Shown in pieces: positions 1 through 5,578 of a stretch of DNA of 6,715 nt; position 1 is the stretch's first letter, and each line of letters opens with the position of its first letter. A program made the position numbers and the translations under genes. Source of the DNA: Candidatus Arcticimaribacter sp. (GTDB lineage: Bacteria > Bacteroidota > Bacteroidia > Flavobacteriales > Flavobacteriaceae); contig WTJB01000176.1 in NCBI GenBank assembly GCA_011526335.1, positions 1-6,715 of the forward strand, given 5' to 3'. The notes beneath the pieces are model-generated. The model had not been told where the DNA came from, did not search any database, and saw nothing but the letters and a program-made list of their open reading frames with translations.

Positions 1-666
1 ACGAAAGGCCGCTTCAAGTTTAGTCACCGCATCTTCTTGCCGGCAATGTAAATGCGCGCCAAATTGCACCTTTTCATAGGCCGGAATAAGTTGAGAGAAC
101 ACTTTAAGAACGGTTGAAGTGGAAGCAGCACCAACCGTGTCGGACAAGGATATGGTTCGCACACCAAGCTGGGTGAGTTGCTCGACCCAATTTGCTACAA
201 TGTCTACCGACCAAGGATCGCCATAGGGATTGCCAAAGCCCATGGAAAGATAGACCACTAACTGCTTGTTACTCTTTTCACACAATTCGAGTACCCGTTC
301 CAAAACCACCGTAGACTCCGCAATTGTTTTTCGCGTATTGCGCATTTGAAAGTTTTCTGAAATCGAAAAAGGAAAGCCCAAATAGTCCACAGCTGCATGA
401 GCGCAAGCCGTTTGGGCACCGCGTTCATTGGCCACAATCGTAAGCAACTTTGTATTGCTTTCACTCCGATCTAAAGCTGCTAAAACCGCTGCAGTATCGC
501 GCATTTGCGGAATGGCCTTTGGAGAGACAAAACTACCCACATCTAAGGTGTGAAATCCCACCTTTAGCAAGGCTTGGGCATAACGGATTTTCTGCTCGGT
601 AGGCACCCATTTTTTGATGCCTTGAAGGGCATCTCTTGGGCATTCTATGAGATCGATCGAATCCAT
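1..666 (-). CDS. mvaB: Hydroxymethylglutaryl-CoA lyase (3' end beyond window)
   Basis: This enzyme cleaves 3-hydroxy-3-methylglutaryl-CoA to acetoacetate and acetyl-CoA, the last step of leucine breakdown, in the cytoplasm. I translated 222 codons from ATG at 666 with no stop before the window edge. The family is usually close to 290-300 residues, so roughly a quarter is missing, including the region of the catalytic loop cysteine. Visible family marks: IECPRDALQG at residues 7-16 (catalytic Arg11-Asp12), DVGSFVSPKAIPQM at 42-55, LGFPFSISENFQMRNT in the middle, YLSMGFGNPYGDPW, SLSDTVGA, and the metal-binding HLH in GAHLHC near the cut end. The acidic residue of the SFVSPK motif is Asp42, where the human enzyme has Glu. 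The start lies 18 bp after the stop of the LysE-type gene, so the two are probably co-transcribed. An AAGGAA stretch sits 12 nt upstream of the ATG. I am very sure of the family. Confidence 0.94.
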   Translation of the reverse strand, partial: MDSIDLIECPRDALQGIKKWVPTEQKIRYAQALLKVGFHTLDVGSFVSPKAIPQMRDTAAVLAALDRSESNTKLLTIVANERGAQTACAHAAVDYLGFPFSISENFQMRNTRKTIAESTVVLERVLELCEKSNKQLVVYLSMGFGNPYGDPWSVDIVANWVEQLTQLGVRTISLSDTVGAASTSTVLKVFSQLIPAYEKVQFGAHLHCRQEDAVTKLEAAFR

Positions 667-684
667 ATTCAAAGATAGTTCCTT

Positions 685-1284
685 TTAGGCAAGCACAAGA
701 TATACCGCCAAGATCAACCACAGCACCCCTGAAATAAAGTCTAAGCGATAGCGTTGAAAAAATGTTTTAAACTGATTCGCTAAAAGAATAACGCCACTAA
801 AAACGACGGCGGCTTGTACAAGGAATAGTCCGCCCAAAACGGCATACTGCATGGCGATACTTAGCGAAGAACTAAATAAAAAGCCCGGGAAAAACAACCA
901 AAAAAATAGGCTTACTTTTGGATTAATTCCATTCATTACAACTCCTTGAACATAGGGATGCTGTAATATTATTTTCTTCTTTCCAGCTTGATGCGGTGAG
1001 CGCTTAAAATAGGTGTATATACTACTCAAACCGAGAAAGGAAAAATAAACAAAGCCTATCCATTGAATAACGGTAACTACCTGAGGTCGCTCGCCAATGA
1101 ATTGCGCCCAACCAAAAATCAAAAGAGCAGAGTGCCCCAAAAGGCCTGTGAGTAGTCCAGCGACAAACAAAAAAGCTGCTTTCGCTCCTTTTTCGATGCT
1201 TTGGGCAATGACCATCAATAAATCTGGTCCGGGAGAAAGCGTTAACAAAACACTGGCCGAAAGAAATGAAAAAAGGATGTCCAT
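685..1284 (-). CDS. LysE/RhtB-family amino-acid exporter
   Basis: This is an inner-membrane exporter of the LysE/RhtB superfamily, whose members pump out amino acids or related small molecules by proton exchange. It is 199 residues, about the usual family length of 200-210. The N-terminal helix carries the family motif TLSPGPDLLMV (residues 15-25) followed by the QSIEKGAKA loop. The central NGINPKVSLFFWLFFPGF stretch (118-135) matches the second conserved motif, in which the Asn-Pro-Lys is typical. About six hydrophobic segments are visible (near 1-25, 36-62, 68-92, 112-136, 142-168 and 178-199), and the short loop around 94-105 is basic. The ATG at 1284 gives a complete first helix. The substrate cannot be read from the sequence. 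The gene is first in a minus-strand pair with HMG-CoA lyase. Its upstream spacer has only a weak promoter match (TATATTCA, 1298-1291). Confidence 0.9.
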   Translation of the reverse strand: MDILFSFLSASVLLTLSPGPDLLMVIAQSIEKGAKAAFLFVAGLLTGLLGHSALLIFGWAQFIGERPQVVTVIQWIGFVYFSFLGLSSIYTYFKRSPHQAGKKKIILQHPYVQGVVMNGINPKVSLFFWLFFPGFLFSSSLSIAMQYAVLGGLFLVQAAVVFSGVILLANQFKTFFQRYRLDFISGVLWLILAVYLVLA

Positions 1285-1334
1285 AAAAAAGTGAATATAA
1301 AGGATTTATTTTTCTATTTCCTTGCTTTTCCACC

Positions 1335-1342
1335 TATATTTG
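1335..1342 (+). promoter_or_regulatory. Bacteroidota -7 promoter element for the DUF3050 operon
   Basis: TATATTTG matches the Bacteroidota sigma-ABfr -7 consensus TAnnTTTG exactly. I see no good TTG/TTTG -33 element at the expected 17-23 nt spacing; the upstream stretch is simply T-rich. Transcription would begin about 5-8 nt downstream, that is close to the ATG at 1350. This makes that ATG nearly leaderless and affects the choice of start codon. Confidence 0.55.
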
Positions 1343-1349
1343 CACCCTT

Positions 1350-2129
1350 ATGGAGAAGAAAATGAATGTTTTTGAAAAAGAATTAGCCCCCTTAAAATCA
1401 GCGCTTACACAGCACCCGCTATACGATCATATTGCCAGCGTGGAGGACATCAAAGGCTTTATGGAAGAGCATGTTTTTGCGGTTTGGGATTTTATGTCTT
1501 TGGTGAAAAAATTACAAGTAGAACTCACTTGTACACGCTTGCCGTGGACCCCAGCAAAACACCCACAAACCGCTCGCTTAATCAATGAGATTGTTTGGGG
1601 GGAAGAAACCGATGTCAACAAGGACGGAATTGCCATGAGTCATTTTGAAATGTATCTCCAGGCCATGGAAGAAGTTGGAGCAAATACCCAAGCTATACAT
1701 GCGTTAATAACTGAGCTTGAGTCCGGAACTCCCATCGAGCGTTTACTTGAAGACACTACCTTGAGTACATTTGTTCGCGATTTTTTACGCTTTACTTTTA
1801 CTACCATTTCAGAAAACAAGTTACATGTAATTGCAGCGGTTTTCACTTTTGGAAGAGAAGATTTGATTCCAGACATGTTTATTGCCATGGTCAAGAACCT
1901 CCGCAATGAAGGACTTCCTTTGTCTCATTTAATTTATTATCTTGAACGTCACATTGAAGTGGACGGGGACGAACACGGGCCCATGGCTTTACAAATGATG
2001 GAAGAACTCTGTCAAGGAGATGAAAATAAAATTAAAGAAGCCCTAGAGGGTGCCAAAAAAGCCCTCGAAATGCGCATTGCTCTTTGGGATGGCATTTTAG
2101 CGCAAATCAACTCAAACGTTTTAACTTAA
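1350..2129 (+). CDS. DUF3050 protein, heme-oxygenase-like fold
   Basis: This is a cytoplasmic, all-helical protein of the DUF3050 family, which belongs to the heme-oxygenase-like superfamily. Several relatives in that superfamily are di-iron oxidases or oxygenases, but the substrate here is unknown. The family core is clear: APLKSALTQHPLY (13-25), FMEEHVFAVWDFMSLVKKLQ (37-56), INEIVWGEETD (78-88), SHFEMYLQAM (97-106), and ERHIEVDGDEHGPMA (199-213). Possible metal ligands by pattern are Glu40/His41, Glu80, Glu85, Glu155-x3-His159 and Asp205-x3-His209; the last resembles the DxxxH motif of di-iron members. Length (259) is normal. Two starts are possible: ATG 1350, only 7 nt behind the -7 element, or ATG 1362 (M5), which has GGAG at 1352-1355 with 6-nt spacing and begins MNVFEKELAPLK, where I recall relatives starting. 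I keep the longer form but find 1362 at least as likely. It is the first gene of the operon, 6 bp before the peptidase. Confidence 0.88.
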   Translation: MEKKMNVFEKELAPLKSALTQHPLYDHIASVEDIKGFMEEHVFAVWDFMSLVKKLQVELTCTRLPWTPAKHPQTARLINEIVWGEETDVNKDGIAMSHFEMYLQAMEEVGANTQAIHALITELESGTPIERLLEDTTLSTFVRDFLRFTFTTISENKLHVIAAVFTFGREDLIPDMFIAMVKNLRNEGLPLSHLIYYLERHIEVDGDEHGPMALQMMEELCQGDENKIKEALEGAKKALEMRIALWDGILAQINSNVLT

Positions 2130-2135
2130 TATACA

Positions 2136-3119
2136 ATGAAACAATTCGCATTACTTTTCGGTTTACTGATGACATTCGCTGGACAAGCGCAATTGGATGC
2201 AGCTAAAGTTTATGGAAACACCATAGAAGAACAAGACTTAAAAGAGCTTTTATACGTCTATGCTTCCGATTATTTTCAAGGTCGTGAAACCGGCACCTTA
2301 GGTCAAAAACGCGCTGTTACTTTTTTACGTGAATTTTACCAGAATAGAAACATCAAGGCCGCACAAGGAACAACAGACTACTTCCAAAGCATGGAATTGG
2401 ACATTAAGGGCACGCCTGTGCAAACCGAAAATGTGGTTGCCATTATTGAAGGAAGTACTCTACCGGAAGAATACATTGTAATTTCTTCTCACCTCGATCA
2501 TGAAGGAATTAAAAACGGGGAAATCTACAATGGTGCCGATGACGACGGTTCGGGAAGCGTTGCTTTACTTGAAATAGCCGAAGCCTTCCAAGCAGCGGTG
2601 GAAGCAGGAAACGGACCAAAACGCTCCATTATTTTCCTACATGTTTCAGGAGAAGAGAAAGGTTTGTTGGGCTCGCGTTACTATACCGATAACCCATTGT
2701 ATCCTTTGGCCAACACGGTTGCCAACCTCAACATCGACATGGTGGGACGCACCGACCCAAAGCGCGAAAGCGACAACGACAACTACATCTATTTAATTGG
2801 AAGTGATCGTTTGAGCACCGAGTTACACCAAGTGTCGGAAGCTGCAAACAAAGCAACAGTAAACCTTACATTGGATTATACATACAACGCAGAAGACGAT
2901 CCAAATCGCTTCTACTTTAGAAGTGACCACTACAATTTTGCGAAAAACAATATTCCCGTTATTTTCTATTTTAATGGGACACATGCCGATTACCATAAAC
3001 CCACCGATACGGTAGAAAAAATTCGCTTCGATCTCTTGGCGCAACGTGCACAGCTGGTCTTTTATACCGCTTGGGAGTTGGCCAACCGTGAGCAACGCAT
3101 AGTGGTAGACAATAAATAA
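2136..3119 (+). CDS. Secreted M28-family zinc aminopeptidase
   Basis: This is an exported metallopeptidase of MEROPS family M28 (two-zinc aminopeptidases related to the Vibrio and Streptomyces enzymes), expected to trim N-terminal residues from peptides outside the cytoplasmic membrane. It has 327 residues. Residues 1-18 form a Sec signal peptide with likely cleavage at GQA-QL. The N-terminal part (DLKELLYVYASDYFQGRETG, 34-53) is the segment typical of Bacteroidota M28 enzymes. All catalytic positions are present by alignment in mind with the Vibrio enzyme: His119 and Asp121 in SSHLDH, bridging Asp136 in GADDDGSG, general base Glu173 and zinc ligand Glu174 in SGEEKGLLGS, Asp201 in NIDMVGR, and His287 in ADYHKPTDT. 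So it should be active. No C-terminal sorting domain is present, which suggests a periplasmic or freely secreted enzyme. It starts 6 bp after the DUF3050 stop. Confidence 0.93.
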   Translation: MKQFALLFGLLMTFAGQAQLDAAKVYGNTIEEQDLKELLYVYASDYFQGRETGTLGQKRAVTFLREFYQNRNIKAAQGTTDYFQSMELDIKGTPVQTENVVAIIEGSTLPEEYIVISSHLDHEGIKNGEIYNGADDDGSGSVALLEIAEAFQAAVEAGNGPKRSIIFLHVSGEEKGLLGSRYYTDNPLYPLANTVANLNIDMVGRTDPKRESDNDNYIYLIGSDRLSTELHQVSEAANKATVNLTLDYTYNAEDDPNRFYFRSDHYNFAKNNIPVIFYFNGTHADYHKPTDTVEKIRFDLLAQRAQLVFYTAWELANREQRIVVDNK

Positions 3120-3142
3120 GTTTTAATCTAATCCATATTATC

Positions 3143-3781
3143 ATGAAAAAAGTTCTATTTACATTAATCTTTATCAGTTCACTAGGGCTGTATGCACAAG
3201 ACATCGAAGAAAACCAAGATTTGGAAAGCATTGATACGTTAGCGCCAAAAGTGAAGCGTATATCCGTTGGACTTAAAATTGGAGTGCCTAACATTGCAGG
3301 ACTTTCCGTGGAGGGAGTTACTCCCCTACTCGACAATCGCGTTGCTGCTTTTGCTGACTTTAGCGGTTTTAATGTTGCTGACGGCGAAACTGAAATTGGC
3401 TTAAACTATAGCGAATTTGGGGTTAATGTCTATTTTGGCAACAAAGGAAAAGGCTTTTACGCTGGACTTGGTGCTGGAAATCTTTCTACCGACCTTACCT
3501 TCTTTGAGGACCTCGACGGCGGTGGAAGAGGAAAAGGAACAACCGAGCTTGCCATTAAGTCAACCAACTTAAAACTTGGGATAAAAACAGGGGGAAGAAT
3601 TTACTTCCGTTTTGAAGTGGGATATGGCTTAACTTCTGATATCCCTGAAGAAATTACAGTGCGATTACAAGAAATAGGTGGTAGCCAAACGGAAACAGAT
3701 GTTTTTGAAGTACCTACTATTCCTGGCGTTGGATCTAACGGCATCTTAGTCGGTAACTTCGGTTTTGGTATTTCGTTTTAG
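3143..3781 (+). CDS. Small outer-membrane beta-barrel protein, function unknown
   Basis: I do not recognise a named family. The protein has 212 residues with a Sec signal peptide (1-18, LGLYA-QD). After an acidic linker (20-35) come alternating hydrophobic strands rich in Gly and aromatic residues: RISVGLKIGVPNIAGLSVEGV, RVAAFADFSGF, IGLNYSEFGVNVYFG, GFYAGLGAGNLS, NLKLGIKTGGRIYFRFEVGYGL and ILVGNFGFGISF. The chain ends in Phe, the usual outer-membrane assembly signal. This pattern fits a barrel of about 8 strands, with the Gly-rich loop DLDGGGRGKG and a long loop near 170-195 facing outward. It follows the peptidase by 23 bp with no terminator between, and a strong terminator closes the unit at 3803-3830. 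An uncharacterised porin-like or structural outer-membrane protein is the best description. Confidence 0.75.
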   Translation: MKKVLFTLIFISSLGLYAQDIEENQDLESIDTLAPKVKRISVGLKIGVPNIAGLSVEGVTPLLDNRVAAFADFSGFNVADGETEIGLNYSEFGVNVYFGNKGKGFYAGLGAGNLSTDLTFFEDLDGGGRGKGTTELAIKSTNLKLGIKTGGRIYFRFEVGYGLTSDIPEEITVRLQEIGGSQTETDVFEVPTIPGVGSNGILVGNFGFGISF

Positions 3782-3802
3782 TCCAATCACCATTAACAAA
3801 TC

Positions 3803-3830
3803 AAAAGCCACTTTCGAGTGGCTTTTTTTT
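3803..3830 (+). terminator. Rho-independent terminator closing the plus-strand operon
   Basis: Arms AAAAGCCACT (3803-3812) and AGTGGCTTTT (3817-3826) pair perfectly around a TTCG tetraloop, followed by more T to 3830. It lies 21 bp after the barrel gene stop. In the opposite direction the same hairpin is followed by TTTTGATTTG, so it may also act weakly on the minus strand. Confidence 0.92.
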
Positions 3831-3864
3831 ACAGAAAAATAAAAGGGCGGTCGAAACCGCCCTT
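3831..3864 (-). terminator. Minus-strand rho-independent terminator
   Basis: Read on the minus strand, AAGGGCGGT and ACCGCCCTT (3864-3856 and 3851-3843) pair around a TTCG loop and run into TTATTTTTCT. The plus-strand reading has a CGAA loop and no T tract, so the working direction is minus. It sits back to back with the plus-strand terminator and ends whatever is transcribed leftward from the 3870-4360 region. Confidence 0.88.
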
Positions 3865-3996
3865 CCCCAAAGTCAATCATTATTGGCTGTTTAACCAACA
3901 ATAGGATCAAAACCGATGATGAAAAACAAAAGGAAAAAAGGTTGATTCAAAACACAAAACCATCATCATCAATCTTTCATTGTAACTACTTCAAAA
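3831..3996 (-). ncRNA. Candidate structured RNA ending at the minus-strand terminator
   Basis: Three hairpins follow each other on the minus strand. The first is a 14-bp helix between 3976-3963 (AAGATTGATGATGA) and 3922-3909 (TCATCATCGGTTTT), closing a U-rich loop of 40 nt. The second is an 8-bp helix, 3902-3895 with 3886-3879. The third is the terminator stem. The first helix needs three G-U pairs and the second one; on the plus strand these become A-C mismatches, so the folding information points to minus-strand RNA. A degenerate promoter is possible: TTG at 4035-4033, 22 nt, then TAAATTGG at 4010-4003, giving a start near 3996 and an RNA of about 165 nt. The alternative is a structured 3' untranslated region of the 4060-4359 gene, or an mRNA for the tiny ORF at 3950-3891. 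I cannot assign it to a known RNA family; the 5' boundary is a guess. Confidence 0.42.
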
Positions 3997-4059
3997 GCCA
4001 TACCAATTTACAAGTCAGTTCATTAGAATAAACAATCCTTGTATTGACGTTTTCGATAG

Positions 4060-4359
4060 TCAGGATTCTTTTTGTTTTTCCAGGTTTACTTCTTTATGGA
4101 TTAGGGTAAGCATCACCACCGAAACCATGGCGTGTAAAAATCCAAAGGCAAAGGCGTCTAACCGACTCATTTGTCCAGAAAGAGAGGATAACGTATACAT
4201 GGCAATTGCAAAGACATTTAAGGCAGCGACAAAATAGCCATAGCCCAAACGCACCTTGGGTTTATGCCAAACCAAGCGTAAGATTAAAAACGTAACCAAC
4301 CAAAAGAGAAATTCGTACAAATACTGTACATCGTGTAATCCCAACATCATCAACTGCAT
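4060..4359 (-). CDS. Small three-helix inner-membrane protein, hypothetical
   Basis: I do not recognise this 99-residue protein. Three hydrophobic segments of membrane-spanning length are visible: about 11-31 (VQYLYEFLFWLVTFLILRLVW), 38-60 and 68-88, joined by a basic loop (HKPKVR, 32-37) and a short loop with Gln-Met-Ser-Arg-Leu-Asp. The tail 89-99 is charged (KEVNLEKQKES). By the positive-inside rule the first loop is probably cytoplasmic. ATG 4359 is used; in-frame ATGs at 4350 and 4347 would remove only three or four residues. A near-match -7 element (TACTTTAG) lies just upstream on the minus strand. The stop codon is inside a weak hairpin (AATCC/GGATT with an inner TGAC/GTCA). No neighbour suggests a function. 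Confidence 0.7.
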   Translation of the reverse strand: MQLMMLGLHDVQYLYEFLFWLVTFLILRLVWHKPKVRLGYGYFVAALNVFAIAMYTLSSLSGQMSRLDAFAFGFLHAMVSVVMLTLIHKEVNLEKQKES

Positions 4360-4389
4360 TAAATCTACACTAAAGTAATGATTTTTAGC

Positions 4390-4408
4390 AGGATAAAAAA
4401 AATATCCT
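4390..4408. repeat. Inverted repeat AGGATA-A7-TATCCT
   Basis: Six-base arms flank a run of seven A in the spacer between the divergent membrane-protein and small-ORF genes. The repeat is itself flanked by two copies of TTTAGCA (4384-4390 and 4410-4416). It lies about 30 bp upstream of the membrane-protein start, so an operator is conceivable. The rigid A tract may simply reflect AT-rich promoter DNA. Confidence 0.35.
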
Positions 4409-4435
4409 ATTTAGCAACGGCGCCAATTGCAAAAG

Positions 4436-4455
4436 GCCACTGTATATAAAGTGGC
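4436..4455. repeat. Inverted repeat GCCACT-N8-AGTGGC
   Basis: Perfect 6-bp arms with the AT-only-like spacer GTATATAA sit just before the imperfect -7 element TATTTTG (4459-4465) and 35 bp upstream of the Cys-rich small ORF. The spacing suits an operator or a leader hairpin. No T tract follows on either strand, so I do not call it a terminator. The same arm sequence occurs in the terminator at 3803, probably by chance. Confidence 0.35.
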
Positions 4456-4489
4456 ATGTATTTTGATAATGCTTATTAAAATGTGATAC

Positions 4490-4573
4490 ATGGAACCCAA
4501 CTATTGTACTTGTGGAGAAACAACCAATGCCAACGGGACTTGCGATGGCTTTGGGAATTACAGTTGTGACTAA
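4490..4573 (+). CDS. Candidate 27-residue cysteine-rich peptide
   Basis: An ATG at 4490 opens 27 codons ending at TAA 4571-4573. The peptide begins MEPNYCTCGETTN, contains GTCDGFG, and ends YSCD, giving four cysteines spaced C-x-C-x9-C-x7-C. This recalls the CDGSH iron-sulfur motif (CxC...CDG) but has one extra residue between the second and third Cys, and the His ligand position is Gly. A fourth cysteine seven residues on might replace it. An in-frame TGA six bases upstream (4484) fixes the start to this ATG. There is no Shine-Dalgarno site, and the -7 element TATTTTG at 4459 is imperfect. Four Cys in 27 random codons would be unusual, which is the main support. Chance cannot be excluded. 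Confidence 0.4.
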   Translation: MEPNYCTCGETTNANGTCDGFGNYSCD

Positions 4574-4728
4574 GGTTGCCTTTTTTGAGGTTTTAACTTC
4601 TTGTGCAGCATTCTATTGCTGTGCCTATTGAATGCATGTCGCCCAGAGCATAGCCCCCTCTTTTTTCTACTAAACTGAAAATTACTATCTTAGGGTTGAC
4701 TATATTGAATGAATACGACTGCTTTAGC

Positions 4729-5550
4729 ATGAAAGCACCATCACTATTAAATTGTTTATTCCTTTTTTCACTAGTGGCTTGTCAACAGCCTTTAGATCAA
4801 ATCTATTCGCCTACCTCATATCCCCAAGACTTAGAAGATATTAGATCGCAAGGGCAAGCGGAAGCAGATCAAATTGCAGAACAAGTAGAATTTAATGACT
4901 ATGAAGGTGTTCGGTATCGTGAGATTTTAACTGATTTTGAAGCGCGTATGCTTCGCGTAGAGGAAAATCTGCTTTTTATCGACCAAATGAAGGCATTAAA
5001 AGACTCTTTAATCATCAATGTAGATTGGCTGAGAGCAACCGATTTGACCCTCGCAAGAGAAGAAAATCAACTATTCGGGGAGTTCAATCTTCACAACTTA
5101 CATGCGCGTAGCCTCACTAAAATTGTCGCTGAAGTGAGCTTTAAAAATCAATACCCCACCGATGAAAACAATTGCCATTTTCTAGTTTTTGAAATCGACA
5201 GCGATACCCATGCCATTGAAAAAGCAAAAAAACAGTTTCGCTTTAGTGGTCTAGCAGGTTTTCCCGGAAGTTGTCCGCTGAACAGTCTTGATTATGGGGA
5301 AGCGAATATCCATATCCATGAGGTAGAATTTAGCAACGGAGAACATTATTCCAGTGAAGATTTTAAGACCCGTATCGCATACCGCTACCGCTCCATACGA
5401 AAATCATTGACTCCTGTATTGCTCACTGCCCTGTGGACAAAAAACAAACAATGGGAAGAAGAACAGGAAAGCTTGAGTTACCCAGAGAAATTAATGCTCG
5501 CCAAGGATCATATCGAATACAGGGAGAAGTATGAATATGCTATCCCCTAG
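4729..5550 (+). CDS. Lipoprotein of unknown function
   Basis: This is a predicted lipoprotein of 273 residues whose family I do not recognise. I chose ATG 4729 over an in-frame TTG at 4696: the ATG places a clean signal peptide (MKAPSLLNCLFLFSLVAC) at the N-terminus with lipobox LVAC and lipidated Cys18. The residues after the Cys (QQPLD) do not look like the acidic or KDD-type surface-export signal, so it is more likely periplasm-facing. Residues about 30-95 are charged and probably helical, with coiled-coil character (QGQAEADQIAEQVE, REILTDFEARMLRVEENLLFI). A middle part (125-225) looks like beta-rich sandwich sequence, with two Cys (NNCHF and GSCPL) that could form a disulfide. The tail is again helical and charged. 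It converges on the plug-like gene with only 28 bp between stops and no terminator hairpin there. Confidence 0.8.
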   Translation: MKAPSLLNCLFLFSLVACQQPLDQIYSPTSYPQDLEDIRSQGQAEADQIAEQVEFNDYEGVRYREILTDFEARMLRVEENLLFIDQMKALKDSLIINVDWLRATDLTLAREENQLFGEFNLHNLHARSLTKIVAEVSFKNQYPTDENNCHFLVFEIDSDTHAIEKAKKQFRFSGLAGFPGSCPLNSLDYGEANIHIHEVEFSNGEHYSSEDFKTRIAYRYRSIRKSLTPVLLTALWTKNKQWEEEQESLSYPEKLMLAKDHIEYREKYEYAIP

Positions 5551-5578
5551 CCTTGATTGAAATAATCTCCTTCAAAGT

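Larger units (their letters stand above)
4360..4728. other. Intergenic region between divergent genes
   Basis: Apart from the two inverted repeats and the Cys-rich small ORF listed separately, this stretch shows no convincing gene. After 4573 there is a weak AAGG-TTG-CCTT hairpin with a T run (4573-4587), an imperfect GCAGCA/TGCTGT hairpin near 4605, and a TATCTTAG near-match (one mismatch) to the -7 consensus at 4686-4693 that may serve the lipoprotein gene. Confidence 0.5.

Noticed and set aside
1022..1333. 103-codon minus-strand ORF overlapping the exporter
   Set aside because: It is another frame of the LysE-type gene, which has clear family motifs; the overlapping translation has none.
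2823..3336. Minus-strand ORFs of 90 and 121 codons opposite the peptidase and barrel genes
   Set aside because: They are antisense to genes with complete catalytic motifs and a signal peptide, and have no motifs or start signals of their own.
4696..4728. Longer lipoprotein ORF starting at TTG 4696
   Set aside because: It would put 11 polar residues before the signal peptide. ATG 4729 gives a normal lipoprotein leader.
5551..5578. Bidirectional terminator between the converging lipoprotein and plug-like genes
   Set aside because: The 28 bp contain only a 4-bp TTGA/TCAA pairing and no T tract.
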